Positions 13,201-24,069 of a stretch of 64,000 nt of DNA are shown here, piece after piece. The stretch is from Echinococcus granulosus (Eukaryota; Platyhelminthes; Cestoda; Cyclophyllidea; Taeniidae), in assembly GCF_000524195.1 (NCBI RefSeq), contig NW_020170383.1, forward strand, positions 1,113,963 through 1,177,962, read 5' to 3'. Each line of letters starts with the position of its first letter. Position 1 is the stretch's first letter. Below the pieces are notes generated by a model that did no database searches, was not told the DNA's origin, and saw nothing but the letters and a program-made list of their open reading frames with translations. The translations under genes and the position numbers were made by a program.

Positions 13201-16200
13201 GGTTGTCTATACAAAAATAGTCCTATTCCACTTTATCTAAAGTTATTTTGCAGAAAGTATGGGAGGTACCAAATTGAGCTTGCGCTTCCAAAAAAACATT
13301 CCCATAAGTGTATGTCCAGTTCATACGTTTTTTGTAGTTAACAAGATTCAATGAGGTGCATTAACTATTGAGTCTTTAACTTAGCATTCACCCTGTTTAC
13401 AGCCTTCCTTAACATTATATATGCTAGTGTTTAATGCACTGGTAACGAGTTAATCATTTGTCCTCTGCTTTTAATTGACAGAAATCGAAATACCTGCGGG
13501 TCCTCGAATAAGCCGAAGAGGTCTTGACGCTCCTCAAAGAAAATAAGGTTTTCGCTGTTGACAGGCCAACTGAGAATACAATCTCGCACAGGCTCATCAT
13601 CCTCAAAGCACCTCTCTGAATAGACCAAAGAAGTCAGCAATTGACTTGATTAACCTTGCACTAGTGATATCTTTATTTTCAAACACTTACGTACCATCAA
13701 ACGCTGATATTCGCCACAATGGTATGAAAATTGTTAATCAAGAGGTAGTAGCCTGTTTTTGCAACCTACCATTAAGTATGCAACTCGATTTTAAACCTTT
13801 CTATCAAATTCTAATACAAACTTAGCAGCAGTAAACAGACTGACATAAGGATAATTCCTGCCATGCTTATACATTTAGTCATCTAATTGACAGTAATAAG
13901 ATTTTCTACCAATAGAATTGTTCTGAAACGGAAGTCAGACTAAATAAACAATCCTACATGGCTTTTCCAGCCCCTCACCATAGTTAAAGGGAGAGAGAAA
14001 AAATCGTTTTCGGCCAGCCTAAATTAAAGGATGGGTTGTTTTATGCAATATATGATCATGTAATAAATTTATCGTCCCTCCTGCATTGATACCAAAATCC
14101 CTCTTCAAAAATGAAGTCATACAATATGATTAGTTAAGGAATTGTAAGATTGAGAACTTAGGTATCAATGTGAAGTACCATCTTCAGGAGCAAAATGCCA
14201 TGATTTTCCATCTTTCATAGTAGTTTTCCGTTTTCTTTTAATTTCCAGCATTGAAAAACACTAAAAGACTTTAGCTGTCCTTTAATTGTTACAATTTCCT
14301 TTTTGGACAAGATGTTTGCGTTATACAGCAATCATAGAATGCAAAATTATTGGAGCTTGAAGCTCACCAAGCTTCATGGAAGGAACCTTCTCAACGAGAG
14401 CCATTTTTGTGCTGAGAGGAAGAAAGTTTTTGGCCGCAAGCATGAGAACTACCTCGCCGGCATCAGTCCGCGACTGCACGTATATCGCCTTCGTGGTTCG
14501 GTCAGGTTGGTGCACCCGTAGTATAACCTACAAATAAGCATTTACTACATTTTAAAACAAGCACCTCCGACATTCTTTTGCTTGTTGAATCAAGAGAGAT
14601 GTTGACCAAATTCAGGCAATGTAGAGTTTACTCATTGCCACCAATGACTAGCCTAATTACTAGGTTCAAAATTTTGGTGCTTGATCACCAATTCCATCTC
14701 AAATATCAGTCATATTTGATGATTTATTGGAGTCAAAGAATAGAAATTTAAGACATTTTGCACATATTTTAACAAAATGATAAACTGTGGCGTAATCACT
14801 CACACTAGCTAATAGGATGTTCCGCAACAAAAGCAGTGTATACAGCATTGACTCCATGTTCAATGCAAATGAGCATTGACTATTTGCAACTGCTAGCAGA
14901 GTGCAAAAATTTGTATATTGTCATTACAGCAAAGCCTATGTGAAGTACTCAGAAAGTTGTGAATATGCATCTGTGACAAATGTCATGCTTCCTGAAGCGT
15001 GGTCACCCCAACTAGACACCACTTGTGGTTTAACGTTTACCTCTAAAGAAAGTAGTTTTGGTGATTTTTGAATCTTATGATAGTAAAAGGAAAAGTAGAA
15101 TGCAATTTTATATTTTGTGCAGTTACCGCTATAAACCACAACCAAACTTAAGTAAATAATGAAACATCAGAGCAGCAAACGTGCCTACTTCTGTTCGCGG
15201 GAGGTGTTAAGGTTGAAGTACCCCTGTTTGGGAATGCGGTGCTTTAGAGTACACCCAATTCCCTAAGGTATTATCTTATTGTTAAAGATATCCTAATTAC
15301 GGCACTTTCAGTATTAATAAAGTTGTTATTAATTTCGGTCTTTTGTTTATATTAACCTAAGTGCGGTATATCCTGCATAACGCCGATTCCTACATTTACC
15401 AAATTATGCTTTATTTCCTGTTACGCATTCTATGATACATATTTAAAACCACCATTGATAAACTATCATGAAAATCAACAAGTGCTCTCAAAATTTTAAA
15501 AATTGTTCTAAAACATTACATTGAACTAGCATCCATCTCTTTTTTAAGGTGTTTACTACACCCAAAATATGAATTCAACCAATTTTCCATATAAAACAAG
15601 CTCAATGAACAGGTACAAAGGGATCTGATAATAATGCTGGCATTAATTATGTAAGGGGATTTAAAGGAAGAGCATTGCTTCATAATTAATACAAATTCTA
15701 TAGAACGATTAATGGCACATATCTTACGATAAAACTCCCAAACCAAGTACAGCAGGGACTGGAAATAGTAAACGCTCAAAAAGTAGAAAATTAAGGATTA
15801 AAATATTTGACTTTTCTTTGAGAGGCTTAAAATTTCGACTTATTTTACACGGTCATTCAGGTTGCAGGTTTTTCTAAACCTGCAGTTAAATGAGATGCTT
15901 CAAAACTTATCAAATCTTAGTTATGTAATGCCATCCTAATTTACTATAACTTATAAAAATCACCTTTGCTTAACATTGAAAGCGAAAAGTAAAGCAGAAA
16001 AATCAAAGTGGGCTTAAAAATGATCAGCCTAATCTACTTGGGTTTATCATTAGATGAGTTTCCATTTCCTGATAAATCCCCTGACAAGCAGTGTTGCTTG
16101 GATTACTAAGGACTTTGCTTGTGAAAAGGTCATTTCGATAGAATCCAATGGAGTTGTGCCATCGTCTGACTAATCTTGCTATTCAAATCCCACCGTTCTT

Positions 16201-19200
16201 GAACAGCATATGGCATACGCTTTGAACCAGGTAGGATAACGTGGCCCAGTACTAAGGCTCGCATTTAACCTATTTCTACGTTAATCGGAGAGTGTCAGGG
16301 GTTAAAAATTTGCATTAAATTTGCATAAATTTTCAACAAAATCGTTTTTTGAACCTGAAGTCTAGATAAAAGGCAAAAGATTTAGTGAAAGGACCAAATC
16401 TTAGTTATGAGAGCTACAAAATGATTCTTTCATTACTTGTAGTGCCAAAATCACTTTTCAAACTATTTTCGACTTCATGATTACAAAAATTAAGTACAGT
16501 TTAGCATTATGTTCAAGTAACACTTAAACAGCTAGGCTTTGTGCACCTTGGTATGTTGTATTCATATGGGAATTTCCTTTTTCTAATTCTGAAGTTTCCT
16601 TTACTTAGTTCCCCCCCCCCCCGACTAAACAGTAATCAATCATTCATCGCAGGTAAAGTTGATAAGAAAAGTTTTTTGGATAGTTTTAAATGCAAAACGC
16701 TGCTGTACCTTCTTGTCATCTTCCTTCTCCCTTTGATTCCGCAGACTCAAAGAGTCAATGCCGTCTCTGTTCTGAAGACTCCTCCAAAAGTTCAGATTCC
16801 CCACCCAGTTGTGGGCCTGGGGCGACTTCTCCCTTGTGAAGGTGTTGTAATTCTCTTGCGATTGCAACGAACTCCGTTCTGTGGGTGGGGTCCCATTTTG
16901 AATTGGCGGAACTGGAGAATACCGCATTATCGGTGACGAAAATTGTTGTCTTTTCGGCACTCTGGAAATCTGATCTGGTATCGCCTGTGAATGTGGTAAG
17001 CAATCTCCCCCGTGGTTATTGCCGTTGGTGAAGGCGGGAGGTGGAGGTATCTCAGGAATATCCGAGGGATTCAAACCCCGTTGACTACGATCGGGCTAGT
17101 AAGTTTAAGAAATCAGTGGTCTAGGTAAAGCATTACGGGCTACCACAACTATCATTCGAGAGTAAGTAAGCGAGAGAACATGGTTAACAATGTAACTTAT
17201 TTAACAAAGTTTGTTTAAGAAGGTGTGCAGAAGATAATCCTTAACACCTCGTCACCAAGCAGTCACAAAACCAAGTTTGAAATATTTTAATAGACTACCT
17301 AAACTTAATTCTTCACATATAAGCAATAATTTTTTTGCTGCTTATGGAGCATTTCTTTCTCAAGTTGCTATTATTATTATAAGTGCTTCTCGAGTCACTG
17401 GGCAGGAGGTGGCTGGAAAGACATAGGCCATCCCCATAAAAGCCACTTAGAGTCATTTAAGAACTTGTCATTCCTCTTTTAGAAACATGAAAAAAAGACC
17501 TCCTGTGTGGAGTTTATTATCCGTGGTACCCCTCATTTGCTTGAATTTTATTTACAAAAGTTAAGACTATAACACTACCTTTCTTTTAAGTGGTGAGAAT
17601 GACGACCAGAACGAGAATTATGTAATTATAGTTTTCTCTAGTTTTCGCAGTGATTATGCTGTTTGGAGCAAAGTGACTCGGATTAGAAAGATTTGAGTCT
17701 ACTGGAGATAAATGCTGAGATTGTGAAATTTCTTGGCTTCATGAATCATTCGACAAAATGGGAGGGGAACCACTAAAGCGATCGAAGATTCAATATTTCA
17801 CAATGCCATCTATTCTTGCCACATTCAGTATAAACATTGCTCACACTCTGAAGTGATGGAATAAAAGTGAAAGTTCTGCATACGGCATCTACTTTGATGC
17901 AACACGTTAATAGGTTTTCCTCCTTTAAGCCTTTTCAAAGACGTTGAATAGACTCGAGTGATTCGCTACTCAAAAAGTGCTACTCGCAGCAACATTTTAA
18001 ACGCTTCCATGAAATAAGCATTGATTTGAACAATTACTACCCTCTTTTGCAACCACACACCTTTAATTGTCACTTGCAATTCTTGGGAATGTCTTCGTTT
18101 TATTGTTCTCATCGCAAGACCGCATTTTAAGTATCCAGATAGGAAGCACCACCTAGTCAATGGTGTGACGGAAGGACTAAGTATTTCGCGAGCTTTTAAG
18201 GAAAGTTTACATTTTCATCTTAATCAGCTCACAGAATCCGCCTTTCTTTAGCACACGCACTGCTCTTAGAAGGAAGGCGGAATCTTTTCTTGGTCATGCT
18301 TTTAATTTTCAATTAGCTGTTCGCATATCCGACTTTTCATCCTCTCGACGCTTAACTCGTCCATCTCAGGCTAAAATTTTGACAACTTTGTTTGCTCACA
18401 TAGTATAAGTTAACATTTCCACCTCATGCAAATCACATAAATTTCGTTTTATAAAATAGGATCTACTATGCTAATTCGCCCAGTGATGTGAAAATAAGTA
18501 GCACTCTACTTCTGTTATTATTACTATTGTTATTATGAGTGGCATCACCGAAAGATTATGCTTACCGAGCATCCCGACGCAGCGTTGACAAGATCAGCTT
18601 CAACACTGTCCAAGTTGCTGACGAGCCTTTGCATTCCATTTGGACGGTGAGGCGCTAAAAAGGCATTCATGGGAATCTCTAAGCCTACAATACAGATGGT
18701 TAAAATGTGAAGCAGTAGGTTTTTTTTAACACCAAAATCCATTTGAGTCGCTCCTATTGTCATTGTCAAGGCAAACGCTTTTGCGTTCATCGTGGGGGAA
18801 ACGCAAGTGGATTTTAAAAGTCAAAAGCCTTGTTTACTTAATGGTTCTTAGATAAAAAGTATTTTTCGTAATTCACTACAAAACCGTATTTACAAAGAAA
18901 GGGGGAATTATTCACTTCGACTGTGCTTTTGCAAGCCGAAAAAGCGTGGTTTTTTAGCGATATTACTCGATAGAACTCAGTCACGCACAAAACAGCCTAT
19001 GTAGGCAAATAAGAAGGCGCCATTGCTACTGCTTTCAAAAGCAGTACTTTCAGCCATTCCTGAGTACTGCGGACAAAGTGACACCTGATGGCTACCTTTG
19101 AATCTTGTTTTTACCCAAACATTACGTCATACACTTTGCCTATATTAACAATCGTGAAGAGAAGTTGCTCGCCTTACACATACTTATAAATGAATTAACT

Positions 19201-21253
19201 TTTTTATGAATTCACTATCTATAATACACCATATCTAACAAACAGTCTCCATAACGCAATGGTAATCATTAATGGGTACCTTTACCTGGTTCCGAGGACC
19301 ACCTAACAGTTTTCGATTTTGGTTGGTGTTGTGGCTGCGACAGCGTTTGGACTCCATTCTGCTCGGCCAGGTATTCTCCATCACTCCGGTTGGGCGTGGG
19401 GAACTGCTCACCAGGGAAGTAATGGTGCACAGGAGAGGACGGATCAAATTCCCTCTGCTGGGGATCGGCGCTGGAGAACACCCTGCGGACGGATGGTGGA
19501 GGGTCCTGACGCTGGGGCGAAGTCGATGGAGGGGATTGGAGCTGGGTTGCTTGTAGTGCCTTATCGGTTTGATCTGTTCTTAAGGGTCGGTAGTATAAAT
19601 CGTCTTGTTTCTCACGAGTAGGAGCAAGCGGTAATTGCAATCGACGCGGTTGGTTTGTGGAACAAGATTTTAGTGCCTACAAGAAGTAAAGCACATACTG
19701 TTCTGCGAAGCATAAAACATACCTCAGATCCTCCTAGCACCTCACCGATGGGTAAATGCTTTTTTTCAAACTTATAAGAGGCAGTGACGTTTAAATGTGC
19801 GTTTATGAAACTTATTCAATGAAATATTTTTGTTCAAATTCATTTGATTGATTGAATGAAATATTTTATTCAATGGGGACCTTCTTTATTCGGTGTGTCG
19901 CCTTGATAGTGTTAACGAATAACTTCATACTGATATTACTTTATGCTATGCTTTTTCCTCTAGTTGATGTCTTCTCAGCAATTGTTTTCAAACAGATCTC
20001 CATTAAAAGTAATCCTTTTTTAATACAAATTTAAACATTTTATGTGAAGGGATGCCCTTTCAGTTGCTGTCAGTTCATAAACTTCCGCTAATAATGAGGT
20101 ACTTCTGCCGATCAAATGAATGAAAGGTAAACTGATAGTGAAATCGTGGGAACGAGACAAGTATTGTACAGTACAGTTCCATGGAGACACAAAAGTCACA
20201 GAATCCACCTGGCAGGGCTTTCAAAGTTGCACATTTAACTGCTCTACGAGAAAGAATCTAATCTTTGTCATTCTTAAAATGCAATTCGACTGATTTTCCT
20301 GTGTAATTGCATTGTACTTTTACGCGACGACATTAGCCCCGAAGAATGTGCAGGCTCAAGTTTAAGTTGGAAATTCGTTTACCATACTCCACTCAACAGT
20401 ATTGGCAGATCATTGACTCACATCTCAGGAAACGGTTGGAGGCTCAATTGGTGGAAGCACTTGCAGTTGTCACCCGCTCAATTAGTTACAGTCTGGGTTA
20501 AGATTTGTAGATAAGATGAGTAGCACGCACCATGATACACTTCTCATACGTTATAATTTAATCTTACCGGAACTTAAAATTAGGGATTTAGTAAATTGCT
20601 GAGAGCATCGTTACAAGAACTGAAATTCTCAGTTTTGCAATAATAAAACATTCTCCTCTCCTCCCATTTGTCAGCTGTATCAGCGTAGCATAAGCTTCAA
20701 GAAGAACATATGCGGATATTGCCCATCAAAACACTTCATTTTAGCCAGGTTACTTTTCAAAGAGGAGTTTAAAGAATTTGTAGTTCACTTTCAGACGAAT
20801 TTTACCTATAGAATGGGTAAGTTATGCCGAAGCCTAAAAGCATTGTATGCATGAGTACTAAATGACTGAAATAGCCATTAGGAAGTTTCATAACTTAATA
20901 AAAAGATTAATCATTTAAGTGCTGGAAAATGCGATTAAAAGCACTGCTGATCGAGAGATTTTAAGCAATTAACCAAATCAAATAGTACCCTTTGTAGATT
21001 GTCGAGCTTTAGCAACCAATCATCCAAGTCCTGTATAATTCCACTGTTAGGCATGTGTGATTGGGGATTGAATTGATCGAAGAGGATTTATGGAGTACCT
21101 TCACCGCTCCATAGCACGCATCACTGAACCGCGGTGTTGAATAGCACCATTTCACGGCGACGCTAACGGCGAGGGGCACAATGCTCGCTTCTGATTGGTG
21201 CTTACTGGCAGTCGGTGATTGGCTGGCGGTAGGGCGTTGGCTGTGCCAGACAT
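6757..21253 (-). CDS. MRL-family adaptor (MIG-10/RIAM/lamellipodin-like), RA and PH domains
   Basis: MRL proteins bind active Ras/Rap through the RA domain, phosphoinositides through the PH domain, and recruit Ena/VASP and talin to shape actin and activate integrins. Twelve exons join in consistent phase: 21206-21253, 19286-19676, 18566-18684, 16709-17095, 14368-14527, 13494-13615, 13017-13076, 12505-12648, 11568-11678, 9223-9324, 8317-8695, 6757-7289. The sum is 852 codons including stop. Approximate residues: Pro/Ser-rich N-terminus 1-315, RA 316-409, RA-PH linker 410-443, PH 444-560, low-complexity tail to 851. PH hallmarks include NKWKRRYCVLRSSGLY and APTPYGFVLK, with the C-terminal helix RIWCSLLRIIL. 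There is no SH2 domain, which argues against Grb7/10/14. Only the first exon is doubtful. The tail lacks the FPPPP repeats of vertebrate lamellipodin. Confidence 0.82.
8317..8695 (-). CDS. MRL-family gene exon 11 (post-PH region)
   Basis: Acceptor cgtgtgcag, donor gtctcag|gttagt, phase 1. It starts MGPRLLQNYRQRL, the continuation of the PH helix (KYGxxLYxNY in relatives), followed by 110 residues of mixed, mostly unstructured sequence with several Ser clusters. Confidence 0.85.
9223..9324 (-). CDS. MRL-family gene exon 10 (end of PH domain)
   Basis: 34 codons, phase 0, from ttattaataag to attctt|gtgagc. It reads PHSVVTMDPHMVRAFCAANE then ESLRIWCSLLRIIL: the last strand and C-terminal helix with its conserved Trp. 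Confidence 0.88.
11568..11678 (-). CDS. MRL-family gene exon 9 (middle of PH domain)
   Basis: 37 codons, phase 0, between tttttattatag and ctcaag|gtagga. It reads ISELVRVTAFGEHLHLYTT and ANAPTPYGFVLK, the KAPTDYxFxLK strand pair of MRL PH domains. The longer open frame over the same bases is a shadow. Confidence 0.9.
12505..12648 (-). CDS. MRL-family gene exon 8 (start of PH domain)
   Basis: 48 codons, phase 0, between tttatttag and tctgat|gtaagc. DYLYILQPNNKWKRRYCVLR followed by SSGLYASKK is the PH beta1-beta2 signature, with the WKRRY basic patch that contacts phosphoinositide. Confidence 0.92.
13017..13076 (-). CDS. MRL-family gene exon 7 (RA-PH linker, 20 codons)
   Basis: Peptide TWLGNTLVGESAQMKNSLLI. 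Acceptor ...ttccgtaatgaag, donor ctgata|gtgagt, phase 0 at both ends. It fits the NYLLG...ALLEEF spacing between RA and PH in relatives. The longest open frame here is a different one; family alignment and phase decide. Confidence 0.7.
13494..13615 (-). CDS. MRL-family gene exon 6 (second part of RA domain)
   Basis: Acceptor ggtctattcag, 2-nt phase; donor ccgcag|gtattt. It reads RCFEDDEPVRDCILSWPV then NLIFFEERQDLFGLFEDPQ, the strongly conserved end of the MRL RA module. Confidence 0.9.
14368..14527 (-). CDS. MRL-family gene exon 5 (first part of RA domain)
   Basis: Acceptor gcttatttgtag; donor agcttg|gtgagc, phase 1. VILRVHQPDRTTKAIYVQ is the first beta hairpin of an RA/ubiquitin-like fold, followed by a helix and MALVEKVPSMKL. 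The split codon gives Glu, so the junction reads MKLERCFEDDE, matching the LERxFEDHE-type sequence of MRL proteins. Confidence 0.85.
15863..15884. repeat. Intronic hairpin, 9-bp perfect stem
   Basis: TGCAGGTTT and AAACCTGCA separated by TTCT, inside MRL-family intron 4. Confidence 0.7.
16611..16622. repeat. Poly-C tract (12 nt) in MRL-family intron 4
   Basis: Twelve C on the plus strand, so twelve G in the sense transcript, about 90 bases past the exon 4 donor. It is prone to sequencing length errors. Confidence 0.85.
16709..17095 (-). CDS. MRL-family gene exon 4 (proline-rich, pre-RA)
   Basis: 129 codons in phase 0, bounded by ...ttactag and aagaag|gtacag. It contains SDIPEIPPPPAFTNG and YSPVPPIQNGTPP, possible EVH1 or SH3 ligands, and ends in the charged stretch RNQREKEDDKK that leads straight into the RA domain. 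Confidence 0.75.
18566..18684 (-). CDS. MRL-family gene exon 3 (short helical segment)
   Basis: Acceptor catctgtattgtag; donor gctcg|gtaagc, phase 0. After the split Gly it reads LEIPMNAFLAPHRPNGMQ then RLVSNLDSVEADLVNAAS, a likely amphipathic helix in the position of the short coiled coil before RA in MRL proteins. Confidence 0.72.
19286..19676 (-). CDS. MRL-family gene exon 2 (Pro/Gln/Ser-rich)
   Basis: Acceptor ttcttgtag before ALKSCSTNQPRRLQ; donor ccag|gtaaag, phase 1. It encodes 130 codons of low-complexity sequence with blocks such as SPPSTSPQRQDPPPS, typical of an unstructured adaptor N-terminus. The leftover G joins GC of exon 3 to give Gly. Confidence 0.72.
21206..21253 (-). CDS. 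MRL-family gene, candidate first coding exon
   Basis: ATG at 21253-21251 opens 16 codons (MSGTANALPPANHRLP) ending at cca|gtaagc, phase 0, which suits the next exon. An in-frame TAA lies 13 codons upstream, so this is the first possible start in that frame. A second reading frame across 21099-21300 is also open and would reach the weaker donor aag|gtactc, so the N-terminus could differ. Confidence 0.45.
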
Positions 21254-23425
21254 ACGAATAATGCAAGTAAGGGTTGCGCACACGGAAATTTAACCTGGAA
21301 GAACTAAACAATGTGTTTCAACCGGCTAAAATAATGTCAATGTTTAAAGAATCACTGTCTCTTACAAAATAGAACAGAGAATTCACAAAAATTTCCGCTA
21401 ATTTGGTGCTCCAATGATAGCGTTCGAACTCATAAGTTGCATTCGGTTATAAAATTATTTTAAGAAACTGTGTGGAAAACCGAAGGCTTAAGTTGTAGTT
21501 TAATTAATTAATCAGCATATTTTATCTTAAAATACTGGGAAGAGGCATCAGCGAATAAATCAAAGGTCAATGGAAATAACTATTTCGATGGTAAGGGGAT
21601 ACGCATTGTCGTGTCTGGTCTGATATTCACGCTTCTATGACAACTCGGTTACCAGATTCTAGCTCGCAGTTTGTGCTTTCGTCTATGGTAGCGCCAGTTT
21701 TTCTGGTGGGTACTTTTAAATTGGCGCTAGCGAAAATTCGAATCAGTACGACTTTGATTGATGGGCTTCCTCATTTCAAACAGTGACAAAAGCCTAAACT
21801 ACTCCGCATTATCGAAAAGATCGCTTGTAGTGACGTTTCTGTGTCACCATAACATAAATTTGTTCTGGGGATCAATGCAAATTTGTCAAGTACTTAATTT
21901 ACTGTTCTAAAGCTCATTCTCACATCTATCCTCTTAATTGGCTCTGTTTTTACTCCTGGATAAATGTTAGACGCAAATCACTGGCACAGTATACTAAGTT
22001 CAAAAACTCTGAAATGAGCCTTTTAGCTTATTAAGTTCAACACTTGGCTGCCTCTACGTTCAAATAGCTTTAGTGCTTGTGGAATGTGTAAATTGAGCCT
22101 TGTTGGATTTGGAAATTTAAATGTCTTTTGTGCTTGGTGCCTTTTTTAAGTCTATTTGACGTCAGAAAAAGGGTTCGTTAGGAGCCAACAGCATGCTAAA
22201 TTGTAGAGTAGCCCAAAAACACTGAATTAGTTCTTCGTACTTGAAGGACGCGGAGGACAAATCCGCAGGCTGTTCATACTTCATGTGAATGAGCAGGAGA
22301 AGTAAAACTAGTGCATAAGTCACTGGATAAAACACAATTCGCGTACACTGACCTAGTGGTTAGGATGCTTATGAAGCTGTATTTTGACGTGTTTTTCTGG
22401 ATGTAATCTCTTCAAAACAAAAAGGACCACTTTTATTGGTTAAGGATATCTGGTATTTATGAGAAGCATTGATGGTGGGATTTGCACGTGTTACCCCTGA
22501 TTGACTCATCTTTCCAGTTCGAACGGTTTTGGCTAGTCTAATCAATTTACGCCTTAAAGTTATCCACTCGGGTACAATAGGAAGAAAATTCCTTATACCC
22601 CCATTCGATGGAAATGTCAGTTTTTATGCACAAACACAATGATTGCCATTAGTCTCTTTCAATTAAACGGCACAACGTTTGTTTATACATGCCGATGCCA
22701 ATTGTTTTTAGTAAAATAATATTCATTTCTAAGATCCTCTTCTAAATGTGCCTGTCTAGTTATGGTCTGAATCCTGAAGGTGGGAAACTTAAATATGGCT
22801 TTAAAAGTACTATTATCCGTAATACTATGAGAACAGGCTTCTCCCAATAGATCTTTATTTTGATAGTAATGAGACTAAAAGTACTTTTTCGCGTGAATCT
22901 CGATGGTCTTAACAAACAACTCATTTTGAGATAATTATTGCTCATGCCATGCCAACATCGAGCACGCGATAATTAAAAGGAAGCTAGCAGAAGCACCATT
23001 ATGCCAAATGATTTTTCGCTTCACTCCTAAGAAATCACACCAAAGTGGTAAGTTATGCTCACAGTTTTAGTCGTGATAAAATTAATCCCTTCCACGTGAA
23101 ACACCGTAGTTCTTCTCGCAGTCACTTCGGAAACGTGGCATATTATTGCATTGGTCACAAGTTTGAGCTGTAAAGTGGCGCAAGTAAGCTGCAAATGGTT
23201 ACTAAAGCATTCAGTCCTCCTCTTACATAGATGTGTATCGACTCAAGTGGGGTCTTCATTATTTAATATTATTGTTACCGCTTCGTTATAGTTTCAAGCT
23301 TAACCTTCTGCACAGGCCTAGATCTAATGCTTGTCTGATCGACCGGGCACGCTAATCTCTACCGCAAAATCAGTCCATATTGCACGGAAGAGCACGTGTG
23401 TATGTGGGTACTGACACCGCACGAC
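21254..23425. other. Intergenic or 5' flanking DNA of the MRL-family gene
   Basis: AT-rich, without a coding exon I can support. A GC-richer stretch at about 21100-21310 covers the candidate first exon and may include its 5' UTR. Confidence 0.4.
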
Positions 23426-23524
23426 CTAGGCCGGCGTGAAAACTTTATTTCCGAGGTCATTGGCGTTGCTGGGTCCCTCTATGTATCGACCCCGCTCGAT
23501 TCGGTTTCGCATAAAACTCTTCGC
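23426..23524 (-). CDS. Terminal exon: basic cytoplasmic tail, unrecognised membrane protein
   Basis: 32 codons and stop. Five Arg or Lys lie within the first 13 residues, directly after the membrane helix of the preceding exon, which by the positive-inside rule places this tail in the cytoplasm. Confidence 0.5.
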   Translation of the reverse strand, partial: AKSFMRNRIERGRYIEGPSNANDLGNKVFTPA

Positions 23525-24069
23525 CTGCGCATACGGAAATTGGAGCAATAAAAAATTTGACCAATTAAACGGCTTTTCCAATTCATGGAAATGGACTGGA
23601 CAGGATAAAATAACCATTTTCAGAAAGTTAATACCCACGATGACCTTTTTAATTGCGACTTCAGTTTATCATAATTTGGTTTAGCCACTTATCATCTAGC
23701 CTGTCTCACTATGGATTACAATTTTTCTCAACGCAAGGTCGGTAAATTTTCAAAAAGAACCTATTTTTATCCCTTTTTGCTTGTGAAGTAGGCGGATGGG
23801 GACGCGACTATTGTACCAATTTTCCTGGTAGTTATGATGTGGATGCACTAAATTGTTCAAAATTGTACTCGACTACTCGTTCATTCATAGTTTTGCATTT
23901 AAAACCACTTTTTGGCCTTTGCTGGAGCAATGAACTGACATGTGAGTGTCACATTGATGGGTTTGACTTCATGGTGCCTCTGAAAAGCAGGAACTACCAA
24001 CCCGTTAATGAAAACACCGAGAATAACGGTGCCGGTTACGGCACCAACTATTCCAGCTTGGGGCCAATT
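23426..24069 (-). CDS. C-terminal part of an unrecognised membrane protein (two exons)
   Basis: Two phase-0 exons join cleanly: 23998-24069 (24 codons) and 23426-23524 (32 codons plus TAG). The joined end reads from NWPQAGIVGAVTGTVILGVF through INGL to AKSFMRNRIERGRY and VFTPA. This is a Gly/Val-rich transmembrane helix followed by a basic, then polar, tail, as in the C-terminus of a type I membrane protein or the last helix of a multi-pass one. Acceptors (aaattgcacag, ccgtatgcgcag) and the donor (ggttg|gtagtt) are good. I do not recognise the family. The plus strand over 23340-23550 is also open for about 70 codons, but without splice support. Upstream exons must lie above 24070. Confidence 0.55.
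23998..24069 (-). CDS. 24-codon transmembrane exon, unrecognised membrane protein
   Basis: Exactly 72 bases, phase 0 at both ends. Residues from AGIVGAVTGTVILGVFI form one hydrophobic helix with a GxxxG-like glycine pattern. The plus-strand open frame at this place is a shadow. Confidence 0.55.

Noticed and set aside
19272..19621. Two plus-strand frames of about 100 codons.
   Set aside because: Shadows of MRL exon 2, which fits splice sites and phase.
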